Positions 1-11,747 of a stretch of DNA of 64,000 nucleotides are shown here, piece by piece. Made by a program: the position numbers and the translations under genes. Numbering within the stretch: the first letter of the stretch is position 1; each line of letters opens with the position of its first letter. The stretch lies in assembly GCF_000003815.2 (NCBI RefSeq), contig NC_049981.1, positions 1,666,481 to 1,730,480 of the forward strand, given 5' to 3'. A model generated the notes under the pieces. That model was not told the DNA's origin. It did no database searches and saw only the letters and a program-made list of their open reading frames with translations. This stretch comes from Branchiostoma floridae. Its lineage: Eukaryota; Chordata; Leptocardii; Amphioxiformes; Branchiostomatidae.

Positions 1-125
1 TGTTTCGCCTGGAGACATTTCACCCGATGGATCTTTCCCCCAAGAACATTTCGCCCGAATTGGATCTTTCGCCCGGAGACGATTCGCCCGATATTAAAAC
101 ACACACCGGTGTCGACGGCCAGGAT
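1..125. repeat. Degenerate short tandem repeat at the left edge
   Basis: The motif TTTCGCCCG (or TTCGCCCGA), usually followed by a variant of TGGATC, recurs five or six times with irregular spacing. No open reading frame is associated. It may be the end of a longer array cut by the window edge. Confidence 0.5.
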
Positions 126-734
126 TCGCCCGATGCAGATACAAATGTACTAGTATCGTAGATATGTATACCGATTTGATAGCCTCAATGTGTTTATCTT
201 TATTCACTGACACCTGCGGAAAGATACACGGATATAGTTGACCTAGCCGGTAAAATAACCCTGTAATACGTCATGCGCTACCATAATTTCTCACAGACTA
301 CCAGGTCCCGCAAACAGCCAATCATCGAACTAATTCCAGTTACAAGCTTTGCATTACATAAACTGATATTTTTACCTGAGACAGTAAATGTAATAGGGAC
401 TTTTATTCAAGTGGAAAAATACCAGTAATAAAAAAAACATATACCTGAGTCGCACGGTCGTGGGCATATCAACAACAAGCTTCGGACAAAGGCAAACCCG
501 CCTGCATATTGAAAAATGTTGAACTTCGTTTTACATTTTGAGTTGAAGGACGGTGATTATGGGAGAGATGAATTCTTTACCTTCTTACTTGCAACTTGTT
601 TCCACAAATTACGCCACAAGTTTCAAACTTTGGGCCGCCTTCCGAGCTGCACATCCGGATATCCAAACAAAGGAATCAAAATGCTTGGCGTCAGCCATTT
701 CGGTACATATAATCTCTTCATTTTCCAATAGGTC
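126..734. other. Unassigned non-coding stretch
   Basis: AT-rich DNA with short overlapping ORFs only. A chance HPD tripeptide near 651 is not in a J-domain context. I see no gene, RNA or clear repeat here. Confidence 0.4.
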
Positions 735-835
735 CAACATCCGGTCCACCGATTTTTTTCAGGTCCGGTTTTTCTAGACCGGTCCAATAAGAAAAACCGG
801 GCATGTAACGGTACACCGTCCTGGTATCCACCCCT
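735..835 (+). repeat. Dispersed repeat, copy 1 (inverted copy near 24600)
   Basis: The segment starting GGTCCAACATCCGGTCCACC and ending near CACCCCTGGTT is matched in reverse complement at about 24600-24720. Shared blocks include CCAACATC, a T-run followed by GGTC, and AATAAGAAAAAC. Class unknown; no coding potential. Confidence 0.5.
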
Positions 836-1689
836 GGTTACAAAAGTAGAATTTCCACAAAACTTAACGTGTATTCAGACTAACTTAAAAATAATTTTGT
901 TTTATTTGGTGGGGAGTAGGCCAAAATTCTATAATGTTAACACCAAATAAGTAACTGGTTTATCAATTTTTAAACCTAGCTACAGATGTAGAGAAACAGA
1001 TTATCGTACAACGTTGAAAAAGAAATCGTATATATGTTGGATGATAACGTTTGCTTTGAGTTTACTTTACAAGCAATTTAATCATCGCTGGTAGCCTGCC
1101 GCCGATAGAACACCAAACTTGCAGGCATTCGGACCCATTTTTCCCCTTTTTACAAGTATGATAGACTTAAACATTAATAGTTTGGCAAGCCACCCGCAAA
1201 AAGTAAAAATACTCCGCGTCGCAAAAAAACGAAGGAAATATCAAACTTTTTCATTTGTGACATTTGAAATTGTTCAATAAACCTATAAACATACTTGGTA
1301 CAAAACACATAATGGATCGAGTCAAATCTGGTTTATGGATCGTGTCCGTTCATTTGAGTCACTTCTTTTACAGTAAAAGTCTTTTAAGGTTATTGTATAA
1401 CGTATGTAACATATTATTCATCATCACAAGGGAAATTAATTCATTATAAATCTCATTTTAGGGCATTTTCATAATTTTACAGTGACTTTTTATAAATTGA
1501 CAACGTTGCGATTTCCAATAACATGTTCATGTAGTCTAGAAACGCAACAGGGACGCACGTCAGTGGAAGTGCAACAGACAATCGGCGAAAATAACACAAC
1601 AGTGACACAGTGAACGAACCCCGCAGCGACGCAAACGTGACGCGAGTGCAGTGGGAGCGCGCCTTTACACGTCAAAAGTAGGTAATTCA

Positions 1690-2235
1690 CTATAATACAC
1701 TATGGAATTTATGGCACTTTGTCTCCTACTTGCATGATCACCTATAGAATATTCATGGAAAAAGGTGAAACAAGTTTGGGCCCCGTAGCAACTAGGTTTG
1801 GAATTGCAGTGGCATTTTTCTTTGGATAACTCAAGAAAGGAATAACGAATTTTCATGATTTTCGGACTGTAGGTAGCTTCGACAAAAGTGTACCAAATCA
1901 AATAGAAATTACGCAAAATAGGAGATAGTTAATGAGAATATTGTATCATAGCAGTTTTTGATTTATCTCTTGTCTCGAATATAATATGGTCTTGGCATTT
2001 GGGTGGCAGATAGCTTTCGATGTCCGGACAGGACAGGTTTGAGTCCCCTAACATCTAATTTTGGAACTGCAAGGGCATTTTTAAAAACCATACCTAAGAG
2101 GATAACTGAAGAAAGGAACGACTCATTCATCATTTTAGGTATTAAGGTAGCTCAGGCAAAGATGCACACAATGATATACATGCAATTAGGGATTCAGATT
2201 GTTATGAAAATTGAGACTTGATTTGCATAATTTGA
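1690..2235 (+). repeat. Modules of a dispersed repeat family
   Basis: Blocks such as 'TTTGGGCCCC...AACTGCA', 'AGAAAGGAA', 'TCATGATTTT' and 'TGGCAGATAGCTT' recur here and at about 2840-3120, 4190-5840, 13740-14450, 17700-18260 and, reversed, 21110-22430. They look like diverged copies of one non-autonomous element or satellite-like family. Confidence 0.55.
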
Positions 2236-2237
2236 TT

Positions 2238-2430
2238 ATATGGATGACATCCAAGCCCGCATCAATTTTCGGCCGTTTGCAAAAAAAGTTTTCGACCATA
2301 CTGTAAATCGTGCAAAATGAGTAATGCTGTAAAATGAGCGCAAATATGTTGTAGATTGTATCGGACAAGTATCGGAAAACAGATAACTAATGTCATAGGA
2401 TGCCAAAGTAAATATAAAGTCAAAGAATAA
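2238..2430 (+). repeat. Partial diverged copy related to the 33-bp TIR element at 6268
   Basis: It shares TATGGATGACATCC followed by a GC-rich 'GC..GCATYAAT' block, then 'GACCRT', 'AAATGAG' and 'TTGTTGTAG'-like blocks, in the same order as 6290-6420. The right terminal repeat is not recognisable, so this copy appears truncated or diverged. Confidence 0.45.
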
Positions 2431-2656
2431 GATGTGATAGAGCAAAACTGAAAAAATGTATTTTCGGTATGAACCATGCACAGATTATGTAAATGTGTCA
2501 GTCATTTCCATAACATATACAAAAGCTCTGAATATTTGGATCGAACTCTAGTTATCTGTACGTTTGATTGTAAATGGATAAGGGTCCTTACTGGCAACAG
2601 TTGGCTTTGCTAATACTGTCGATTATTATATTCATGAAAAATGGAAATAGTTTTTT

Positions 2657-2659
<3 letters not shown>

Positions 2660-2691
<32 letters not shown>
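2660..2691 (+). repeat. (GT)n microsatellite
   Basis: An uninterrupted GT dinucleotide run of about 30 bases, followed by a module of the dispersed repeat family. The reverse-orientation copy near 22365-22395 has a matching CA run, so the microsatellite seems to belong to the repeat. Confidence 0.85.
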
Positions 2692-2839
2692 TCCGTATAT
2701 TTATGTTCAGCATTGCTTTAGAACCTCTGGATGGATTACGATGATATTTGGTAAGTGAATATAGAATGGTAAGAAGAAGGTAAAGGTCGATATTTGGCTC
2801 CCTGGTATGTGACCTTGGTATTGCAGGAAAAAATTCAGC

Positions 2840-3120
2840 TTTTGTATCTTTTGACCATCACATGCTATTGTCTTGATATTTTGGTGGCAGATAGCTTGTG
2901 ATGTCAGGAAGCAGTTGTGTAGGTTTGGGCCGCCTATAGCAGCTTGCTCTGGGACTGCAAGGGCTCTTTTGTCAAAATCTTCCGAAAAGAATGCCTAAAG
3001 AAAAGAACGACTGAATTCCATAATATTTAGTATGGCGCAGGTGTAGGCAGAGGTGTGCATAGTGATGCAAATTAGGATTCAATTTTCAAACTTCGCATGA
3101 TTAATGCTATAGGGATATAA
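2840..3120 (+). repeat. Dispersed repeat family module
   Basis: It has the same block order as 1690-2235: TGGCAGATAGCTT, TGATGTCAGG, TTTGGGCC, CTGCAAGGGC, AAAGAACGAC and so on. Non-coding. Confidence 0.5.
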
Positions 3121-3374
3121 TTGTTTTCACTTGTAAATGATTGGACCGTCAATATTTTTACCTGTGTAGGTTAATTAGTTATAGATGTACATGTACATGT
3201 ATATAGCCAAGCATAGATTATGTAGATTGTAGGCATTGGCATAATCATAATATCTTATGAATTTGACACAGCTTAAGCACTACAGGATTTATGACAAAGA
3301 ATACGTATATACAAAGTGCAACAATATCTTAGTTTACAATTTTGCCTAAGACTCCACTGTCTGTGTTCTTATAG

Positions 3375-3480
3375 GGAAACAAAAGGCCGACATATCCCAT
3401 GGCAGTCAGTCCACAACGTCAGCACTTCAGAAGGAGAAAGGGCAGCAATTGGACGATCTTGATCGCAGCAAGGATCACAG
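3375..3480 (+). CDS. Isolated candidate exon, unknown protein
   Basis: A 106-base segment sits between an AG (CTTATAG) and a donor (CACAG|GTACAA). The frame starting at 3377 is open and would give a hydrophilic peptide beginning KQKADISHGSQS. I recognise no domain, and no neighbouring exon joins it convincingly. It could be a chance splice-like match. Confidence 0.2.
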
Positions 3481-4186
3481 GTACAAAATTCGATTGACTA
3501 TAGCTACTATATTATAATGGCTGTCGTCTTACTTTTGGTGGCCGTAAGATATAACATGAGCCTATCTAGAAGATTTGAGTGTCAAAAAGCTTCTCTAGTC
3601 ATTTTAAGGTTGGTGGGAAAGTTGGTCATAAAAATACGGCATATAAGAAAAGGGTCACGATTTTTCCCCATCAACCTCTGCTTGGAGAGTATCTAAAACC
3701 TGCTCCCGTTCAGGACTTTGTAGTAGAGTTTTTTGACCACCAGTCAGCGACAGTTAAACTGGATCCACAAAGTGAAGCAAAAATGGCTACAAAGTCGTGG
3801 AAACTCAGCGACCTGATATCATATATTGCTCATACAGAATCTTTCACAAGAAAATTAAATACGTCTGCAACATGCAGTTCTCTAGACAAGGGCATTAGCT
3901 ACTTCAGATGATGGCTTTTTCTGGGTTTTTGTCAAGCGAGCCAGTAGAGACCCCTACCCCATCATCTGAGCACGGGTGGAGAAAAAACTCATACGACACA
4001 GTTCTCGTGGAAACCCAGGCCAGAAGTGGTCAGGAACAGCATGTCCCCAGAAGAACTAAAAGCTTCAACAGGCTCCCGACGGTGTTCTGCAAACCGAGAC
4101 TCTTAAATCACTAACTAAAATGACTACTCTTAAATGATTAACTCTTTGTTGGTTATATATATATATATAATGGGTAGACAAAAAGT

Positions 4187-4870
4187 GTTGTGACCCTATA
4201 TGTAGGTCAACTCGAGCTGCTTTGGATGGAATTTCATGATATTTGGTATTTGAGTAGCGGTTACAGAGACCAAGGTTTTGTTCGAAAACGGTTCACCTGG
4301 CACTTTTCGTCGGGACGGCAGCGGGGCGAGTGTGTGCGTGTGTGCGGTTGCGGACAAGATAACACGAGACACTGTGGATCGTTTTGCATGATATTTCGTA
4401 GTTATGTAGGGGTTTGGAAACCGACGGTCAAGTTCAATAATGGGCGTCCTGGCAACAAGTTGAGGTACTACAGCGGAGCGTCAAAGTTGGCATTAAAATT
4501 ATCCTCTTGCCGGCAGGTTAATGCTTTTTTAGTAGTGGATACGTCTTTGGGCAGGGAGTAAGACGTGTAAGTTTGGGCCATCTGGCGGCTTGTTTTGAAC
4601 TACAGGGGCCCATTTTGCTTTAGACTCTGAAAGGGAATAACTCATGAAACGGTGGACGGATTGTCATGATAGTTGGTGTGGTGATAATTTATGTATTTAT
4701 CTGGAAATCTCCTAAATCACATGATAAGACCTGATCTTTTTGGGGGGGGGGGCAGTTGTGGTTGGTAAGTAGGTCAGGAAAACAAACACTTGTCATGCAG
4801 TGTGATGTTTATTTTTCAAAGAAATAAAGAAGCCCCGGGGTCATGGAAAAGTTAAAGGTGGTGGTTTTTC
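4187..4870 (+). repeat. Recent dispersed repeat copy A (near-identical to 13733-14453)
   Basis: From about 4210 to 4860 the sequence is almost identical to 13756-14453, same orientation, with a few substitutions and small indels. Shared landmarks include GTTTGTTCGAAAACGGTTCA, a GTGTGTGCGTG run and GGTCATGGAAAAGTTAAAGG. An ORF inside both copies reflects repeat identity and does not look like a conserved protein. Confidence 0.8.
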
Positions 4871-4960
4871 AGAGGTAGATGGCCCTTGGGCAGGGAGTAA
4901 GTGCTGTAAGTTTGGACCCCCTAGTTTGGAACTGCAGCCGCCGATTTCCTTTCAAACCTT

Positions 4961-5840
4961 GGACGAGAATAATTCGAGAATGTGTTGATGGATCGTCATG
5001 ATTTTTGGTATGTAGATAGCCCAAGTAACAATGTACATATTGAGATACTAATTATGCAAATCAATAGCTAATTTGCATCATTCATGAGGAAAGTTTATAA
5101 ATCTACTGCATTTCATGATAGGACTTTCAAACTTGTCACATATATACTAGTAGATAAGAAAGAGAGAAATATCAATGCATATTGATTATGCAAATGCCGG
5201 CCTCATTTTCATAAATAATGAGAAAATTTGAGCGTGTTGATGGATCGTCATGATTTTTGGTATGTAGATAACCAAATGGAAGTCTTACATGATAGAATTC
5301 TAATTATGCAACTCGACAACTAATTTGCATAATGAATGAGGAAAGTTTGTAAATCGACTGCATTCTACTATAGGACCTTCAAACTTGTCACATTTGAAGC
5401 TCAGGAAGAAATATGTAGATAGCCTAAGTGAAAACTTGCATAATGAGATACTAATTATGCAAATTAACAGCTAATTTGCATAATTAATGTGGGAAGTTGA
5501 TAAATCTACTGCATTCCGTGATAGGACTTTCAAACTTGCCACATACTACCATGTAACTGAGAAAGATGGCAGAGATTAAGAGGTGTATGTTTGGGTCCCC
5601 TAACATCTTTTCTTGAACTGCAGGAACCGGTTTAGTTTCAGATCTTGAAAGAGAATAAGTCAAGAAGGGATGAAATGATCATCATGATTTTTGCTATGCT
5701 GATAGCTTAAGTGATGATTCATACAATTTGATATTAATAATGTAGACAAGGATCTAATTTGTATAATCAATGGCAAAATTTTATGGACCAACTCCAGGCA
5801 TATAAAATAAAATGTAACAAGCGTTCGCAGAACTCAACCT
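4961..5840 (+). repeat. Tandem-like repeat modules with octamer-like ATGCAAAT motifs
   Basis: At least three diverged modules, each with TGGATCGTCATGATTTTTGG, then ATTATGCAAATYAAYAGCTA and TTTGCATAAT, then 'AAATCTACTGCATTYC', 'AGGACTTTCAAACTTG' and 'AGAAAGA'. The reverse complement of the same modules fills 21230-22080. Confidence 0.65.
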
Positions 5841-6267
5841 TCGTGAAATGGGTGAGGGTGTGGTGGTTTGAGGGTTTTTTTTATAGACATCTCATGGGCT
5901 AGGCTAACAGTATATGATACGTCCGATTGGCAAAATTATCCGGAATTCTACAGGATTTTTCCCGCGCCTATGTAGTTGCATCATCCCGTTGGAGTGGAAT
6001 AATTTGGGTTCACAGATTGTCATGGTATTTGGAATGCAGATAGTTTTTGTCATGAACTGTGAGCGAGCGAATGAATGAGATAGCTCTGGAGATGCCTTAC
6101 ATAATCAAATTTTATTATATAAATCAGGGGCTAATTTGCATAGATAATGAAGACAGTTTGAAAGCCTTCTTCATTTCATAATAGCAGATACTCAAATATA
6201 AGACACATGTAACTAACAAAGAGAGACATATTAGCCTAACTGAGTAGTGTACTAGTATGTTCGATTG

Positions 6268-6783
6268 GGCCACAGCAAGTAAATTTTATGGATGACATCC
6301 GCGCGCGCATTAATGTTCGCAAGATTTCGGGGAAAAAAACAAGAATTTTTTCTTCTGCAGGGACCGTCAACATGACGTAAAGTACCAAATGAGCAAATAT
6401 ATTTTGTTGTAGCCTAATGATTGTACTTGTACAAGTGACACTTGCGAGGTACCCAGGACTGTAGCTGTAGAAATAAAACTTATTGGATATATGGAAGCTA
6501 TGAGTGTGCTTACCAACTTTGTTGATGATGCCAGTCTACCACACTAGTGTCACTTTTACCACACCAGTACCTGTCTTAGAAACAGGAATGAATGCCTTGT
6601 TGGCTCTGATGCCATGTTTTGTGCCTTTAATTCTTTATACAACAGTGGTCACAACTTTATGGTGCCTATTTTTGAAAATGTAGCCATCTTGTTTGTTTTT
6701 ACCTGTCTTGTTTTTTTTTGTCCCATCACACTTTTTTTGCAGTCTGCAGAGGATGTCATCCATAAAATTTACTTGCTGTGGCC
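6268..6783. mobile_element. Non-autonomous DNA transposon with perfect 33-bp terminal inverted repeats
   Basis: Bases 6268-6300 (starting GGCCACAGCAAG, ending GATGACATCC) are an exact reverse complement of 6751-6783. The 516-bp interior has no transposase-like ORF. A diverged relative lies at about 2238-2430. I could not define a target-site duplication, so the superfamily is open. Confidence 0.75.
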
Positions 6784-6849
6784 TTGGTAAAAATTCCCGG
6801 AATTTACAACAAGTCTTACGCACGTGCGTAATTGCATCATCCCTTTGGA

Positions 6850-7010
6850 GGGTAATAACACGGGAAGGGTTGACGGATCGTCATGCTTTTTGATCTCTAG
6901 ATAACTTTGGGGATGCCTTCTATAATCAAGTATTTTATGCAAACCAGGGGCTAGTTTGCACAATTAATCAATCCGCAGCATTTCATAACAGGACAGTCAA
7001 ACGTACATAT
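6850..7010 (+). repeat. Dispersed repeat family module
   Basis: It carries GGATCGTCATG, 'TTTATGCAAACCAGGGGCTA', 'TTTGCACAATTAAT' and 'CATTTCATAACAGGACAGTCAAAC', matching 6105-6190 and the other modules of this family. Confidence 0.5.
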
Positions 7011-7019
7011 ATTACATTT

Positions 7020-8537
7020 GTAACTGAAAAAAAGAGATATTTATAGATATATATATATATTAAATATGCAAATTGCTACCTAGCTCCGCAAAGTAGTACG
7101 TTATATACTTCCAATGTGTATAATGACTATCGAGATAAAACATGTCAATATTGACGACTTAATACATTGCATGGACGTTTGCACAAAGTAATATAGTTTT
7201 CTTGTACAACCCCTTTAAGTATAATATACAACTGCTGCAATACAGATAATTATTTTTGACTTGTTGCTTGCAACAATGATGATGTAACATTCTTTGTTTC
7301 ACAATGCAGTCCACTACACTGTGTATCCCATATTTCTAATGTACAATTCCTATAAACAATCTCATCAATGACTACAAGTTACTGTGAAAAACAAACCCTG
7401 CTTTTTTTCAACAATGTATTGTACCGATAGTAACTGTTACATGTACAACCCTTTTAAAAGTTATGATATATGCCCCTGTATACAATATCATCATTGCTCT
7501 TATTCTTGGTGTACAGATTATCAAATCTTATGGGAAACATGTACACCCCACCATGTATAATGTACTGTCCCTATAGTATCATGTGCAGCGTGGTAGCAGC
7601 ATGACGTAATACCACCTAAATATAGCACGATTGCGTAATACCCACTCAGGGCCACTGTAAAACCCATTTTTCACGTACAAACATCCCCTGCAAAACCGTC
7701 AGAAGCAACTAGACGAAAAAACGCCTCGTACGTTTCTTCTCCTTCTCAAGAACTACCTACATACGAAATATCAGATCAATCTGTCATGGTCTTACGATGC
7801 TGGACTGTTCACAGACATGCCGTATATAATGTTCCTACACATTCCTATTGTATCATGAAAATTACCACCTAATTCGCATAACAAGCATACAATTATGTAC
7901 ATCATTACGTAAGCTGTCTGCATACCTACAGTCATTAACATCCATCAACCCCTTCTTGCATTATTCCTTCTCAAAACCTAAAACAAGAATTACTTTCACC
8001 GCCCCTGCGAAACCCCTAGGTGGCCAAAACTTACACACCTTACTATGCTTTTACACAGCTACCTACCACTTAAAAATCATCACCCAAACAAGTCCCAAAC
8101 AAAAAATAGCAAAACCGGAAGTTCCGCTGCCATACCATAACACGCCGCTAGAGCGCCCTGCCGTAACGCAATTCCTGCCATTCCTTCGTCATGTCTAATC
8201 CTACCCACATACCAAATATCAAAACCATCCATTCACGCGTTCCCTAGTTATCAGGCTGACAAACGACCCCCTGACATCAAAACAGCACTGACTACAAATT
8301 AAACACTTCGTTTCACGAAGTGAACGAGTAACACATTTATGTCTACAGACATCATTCTACATAACAAACCTGGCTAATTTGGCAAAGGTTCGTGGAACTT
8401 TACTTTTTGATGCATTTGCCAAATTGTTACCATCTAATGCATACACTGTTAATTGAATTGAAAGTTTTAAGTACTGTTTAGAACAATGAATGTTGTCATA
8501 TAATGTGTGTTAAAGTGTTTTCTTTCGATTACAAAAG
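7020..8537. other. Non-coding AT-rich stretch upstream of the DnaJ exons
   Basis: Only short ORFs, none recognisable. In particular there is no exon encoding a J-domain (no HPD within a helical YRKLALKYHPD-type context). Around 8300-8320 a short hairpin reads CACTTCGTTTCACGAAGTG. The stretch 8340-8400 is a repeat end that recurs reversed at 21107-21185. Confidence 0.5.
8340..8400 (+). repeat. Repeat terminus, reversed at 21107-21185
   Basis: CTACAGACATCATTCTACAT, AACAAACCTGG and TTTGGCAAAGGTTCGTGGAA are matched in reverse complement near 21125-21180. A partial match (TTTGGCGAAGGTATG...CGTGGAACTCTAG) also occurs near 14650-14690. This looks like the end of a recurrent mobile element. Confidence 0.55.
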
Positions 8538-8674
8538 GCGTACTTCGACTCGCGAACGGCGCGGGAAAAACGTGGTGCGCCAGCTGTCGGTATCATTGGA
8601 GGAGCTGTATAACGGTGCCACCAGGAAATTCGCGATCGCTCTACGGAAAAACGTTATCTGTGAGAAGTGTGAAA
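8538..8674 (+). CDS. DNAJA1: DNAJA exon: start of the cysteine-rich/client domain
   Basis: A pyrimidine-rich acceptor (TTTTCTTTCGATTACAAAAG) precedes it and the donor is GTATGT. It encodes [20 protein letters not shown] and then the first zinc-finger half-site CEKC. It ends in phase 1, which the next exon completes as Ser. Confidence 0.85.
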
Positions 8675-11600
8675 GTATGTATAACGTAACATCAGATGGC
8701 CTGCCGTATAAATTTACAAAAATCTTCCTAGTGTCATTGTTCATTGTTACAAGGCAATTTTACAAATTCTCAAAGAGGGCATTTTTTGTCATACAACATT
8801 TGAATGTTTAAAAGCTTAGAACTGTGGAACACAAGTTACCTGTTGCTTCATGTGACATGTCTCACACATAAACTTTAAAAAGTTTCCCAGCATTCATTGT
8901 ATTCAAAACTCAGACATATGCAAATCTGTTGTGTGTAATTCATGTACTAGTGCTTGATGCAGGGATACTGGTACACTATGATGCTTGTTTATCCGTAGTA
9001 AGATTTTGAACATGATGTTTTTAACCATAATCTAATAAGTTTCTGTGCACCGCTGCTGTTTTTTGTTGCTGTTGAGATTTTCAAGCATAAACAGTATTCA
9101 ACAACACATAGGTCGCGGAGGAAAGAAAGGCGCGGTGGAGAGCTGTCCGAGCTGTCGCGGCACCGGTATGCAGTTTCGTATCCTGCGGCATGGTCCAGGC
9201 ATAGGCCAGCAGATCCAGTCCATGTGTATCCCGTGTCAGGGTCAGGGGCAACGCATCAACCGCTGTAAGACCTGTAACGGCAGAAAGATCGTACAACTTC
9301 AAGAACGCAAGGTCTTGGAGGTGCACATTGACAAAGGTAAGTCCAGCCTTTCCAAACGAAGGTTATTCTTTCTTTGGTGTGCATTATTGATTCTTGGAAG
9401 AAAGGAACATTTTTTGCCGTTTTCTGTCTTAGAAATTGACTTATGAAATTTCTGGACATAGCTACAAAAAGCGTGGCAATGAAAATCCATTGCCATGGCG
9501 ACGAGTTATGGTTTATATATTATCTTGAATTATACATTTGCTGTTGTTGGTGTGTTTTAGTATTCGCCTCTCCTCTGGCTCTGTTTATAGCCTGTCAAGT
9601 GCTAAAAGGTCCTAACTAGCTACTTGATGGACGGGCTGTCGACCTCTGCCCTGCCATGCAGCAACTCTGTCCTCGTCCGATGCCTGGGACAAAAACAACA
9701 GGACTCTGTCCTACCTCTCAGCCTCTCTCCACCAAACACGTCATTTCTTTTTAACATTGTGGGTCGCATCTTTCTTCTGTACACAATTTCTCAATTTTAC
9801 ACGACGATCAGTCAAAAATTGCTGCGAGGACTTAAGCCAACATGAAAATGCATTGCCAAGGCGACGGAGTTATGGTTTATATGTATTTAATTATACATTT
9901 GCTGCTGTTGGTGTGTTTTAGTATTCGCCTTTTATCCTATGGCCTGGCTGTATTTATAAAGGATGTTTAACACGATGAATGTTTGTAGGGCACTGCTGTC
10001 AAGGAAAAAAAACGGTCCCTTTTGTGTGGCGAGTGTCCTTGATATCACATTCAACAACAAACAAAACTTGCTAACTTTTTTAATTTTTCATCATACAATG
10101 TTAAGTTAGTGCAAGGGGGTTGAAAAGGGGGTACAAACTGCTAAAAGTTTGGCTTACTCTGTTACCTCTAACCTCTGGTTGCTAACGAGACAAATCCAGA
10201 TGTTCTCCACTAATCTTCCACTGGCTGAAGTATCATTTTCACTCTCCTAGACACTCGGGTGCTTGGGAATTCCCTTTTGGGAACGGAAGAATACAGACTA
10301 GCATGATGAAACTACGCACGCGCGGACTCTAAATTCCTCACATGCCTGTCCAATTCTGGGAATTCCTGACAAACGGTCGCACACTATACTATTAGGCGTC
10401 GCCACTGAGGCGTCGGCAAATATTGGAAAACCACACTTCATCATAATTCATAATAACATATTATTTGCGATCAGTTTCGTAAGAATAATGAAGGAGGAAG
10501 ATTTCAAAGAAAAATGTGCAGAAAAAAATTCATACAAAGAATGAGAAATATAAGACCACATTATTAATAACCTGGTTGATAGAACTTTCATTATGTTCTT
10601 ATATTGTGCAGTATATTTGCAAGTCACTAGGAGTCTCTCATAACCCAGTGTTTCCTCAGGAATGAAAGATAATCAACCGATCACGTTCCATGGTGAAGGT
10701 GAGCAGGAACCAGGCTTGGAACCAGGCAACATCATCATCATTCTTGATGAGCAGGAACATCCTGTGTACCGCCGTAACAATGACGACCTGCTCATGAAGC
10801 TGGAGATTGAGCTAGTGGAGGCGCTGTGCGGATTCCAGCGACCAATCAAAACACTGGATAACAGGACGCTACTGATCACATCGCGTCCTGGTAAATTTGA
10901 CTTAAATCTGTATTTAATTAGTATTTTTCTAGAAAAAAAGACTACATGTTTTGCATTATCTTTTATCAGTAGATGTAACAATGGAAGATGGAACACCTTT
11001 TTGTGTGTGATTAGTTTGCAGTAAGACATCACAGCAAAAACTGTAAACTTTGAAAAAAAGTGTGAAAATTTCTAAGTTTACAGAATATACTTCATATTCC
11101 CACAGGAGAGGTCATCAAGCACAAAGACGTGAAGTGTATCATGAACGAAGGAATGCCGATGTACCGCAACCCGTTTGACAAGGGCCGTCTCATCATCCAG
11201 TTTGTGGTCAACTTCCCCCCAGATGGCTTCTTGCCAAAGAAAAAACTCCCCGAGTTAGAAGCACTTATGCCAGGTAAAAAGGACAATCTGTCATTCATTC
11301 TTTCTTTCTTTCTGTCTTGTCATGTACCCATATATGTTTATCTATGTAGTTTTTAAAATTGGTTCGCTTTTTCTTTGTTGATTTTTTAGTTAGCCGGTTG
11401 TCATGAACATTCATTTATGTTGGGTGGGCAAAAGAATAAAACTTAGTTAAGTTTCTTCAAGTCATGTCATAAAAGCAGACCAAAATTTAAGCCACTTTCC
11501 TTATGCTTATATCTACCTACAAGTTCTTAAAAGCCATCCTTTCATTTGTCCCATGAACTAATATTGTAATTATGTAATCGAGATTATTTACTCAGTGTGA

Positions 11601-11747
11601 ACGTGAAATTTGTAGTCCATGACAAGATGTGCAATAGAGCCTCTTCAAACTAATGTTTCTCTTGTTCTCCCTGCAGAGCGGGAAGAAGTCTTGGAAAAAC
11701 ATGACGCAAAGGTGGTAGCCTTAGTCCGAATCGACCCCTACAATTAG
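8538..11747 (+). CDS. DNAJA1: DnaJ subfamily A co-chaperone (type I Hsp40), partial, five exons
   Basis: Spliced exons 8538-8674, 9112-9336, 10660-10890, 11106-11273 and 11677-11747 join in frame. They give the central and C-terminal parts of a type I Hsp40, which binds unfolded clients and activates Hsp70 ATPase. The cysteine-rich zinc-finger repeats are visible: [24 protein letters not shown] and CKTCNGRK. They are followed by the client-binding beta domains ([41 protein letters not shown]-like [19 protein letters not shown]). The N-terminal J-domain is not seen in the 8.5 kb upstream. The frame ends at TAG (11745) after IDPYN. Vertebrate DNAJA1 continues with an acidic tail and a C-terminal farnesylation box. 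The first zinc repeat has Ser for Gly, and there is a small insertion near [11 protein letters not shown]. Assignment to DNAJA1 rather than A2 or A4 rests on the tail remnant. Confidence 0.85.
9112..9336 (+). CDS. DNAJA1: DNAJA exon: zinc-finger region
   Basis: It starts [18 protein letters not shown] and carries three of the four CxxC repeats. It ends at VLEVHIDK plus one base before a GTAAGT donor. The region between the third and fourth repeats (QRINRCKTC) is about three residues shorter than in vertebrate DNAJA1. Confidence 0.9.
9477..9957 (+). repeat. Direct intronic duplication in the DNAJA gene
   Basis: About 115 bases at 9477-9590 (CCATTGCCATGGCGACGAGT, TTATGGTTTATAT, TTGGTGTGTTTTAGTATTCG) are repeated with substitutions at 9841-9957. 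The two copies are separated by about 250 bases with no recognisable content. Confidence 0.65.
10660..10890 (+). CDS. DNAJA1: DNAJA exon: client-binding domain I
   Basis: Acceptor TTTCCTCAG, donor GTAAAT, in and out at phase 1. It encodes [20 protein letters not shown], then [16 protein letters not shown], ending LLITSRPG. This is very close to the vertebrate DNAJA family consensus. Confidence 0.92.
11106..11273 (+). CDS. DNAJA1: DNAJA exon: client-binding domain II
   Basis: Acceptor CCCACAG, donor GTAAAA. It encodes [20 protein letters not shown], then [17 protein letters not shown] and LPELEALMP. These correspond to the second beta domain and the start of the dimerisation tail of type I Hsp40s. 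Confidence 0.92.
11677..11747 (+). CDS. DNAJA1: DNAJA last exon, truncated tail
   Basis: Acceptor CTCCCTGCAG. It encodes [20 protein letters not shown], then PYN and a TAG stop at 11745-11747. Immediately after the stop, in the same frame, comes DDEHPHRQ and a second stop. GGVQGATQ follows in another frame. Both pieces resemble the DNAJA1 C-terminus, so the stop looks secondary. Confidence 0.8.

Noticed and set aside
553-777. HPD tripeptide (AAHPDIQTK) as a possible J-domain for the DNAJA gene
   Set aside because: The residues around it do not fit J-domain helices II and III and no splice sites link it to the DNAJA exons.
3579-3911. 110-codon open frame
   Set aside because: It starts at a GTG rather than ATG, has no recognisable domain and no matching splice context.
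4190-4561. 123-codon open frame (ECVRVCGCGQDNTRHC...) with a close copy at 13824-14108
   Set aside because: The similarity is at DNA level across the whole repeat, including non-coding flanks with microsatellite, and no protein family is recognisable. The frames do not extend to the ends of the repeat.
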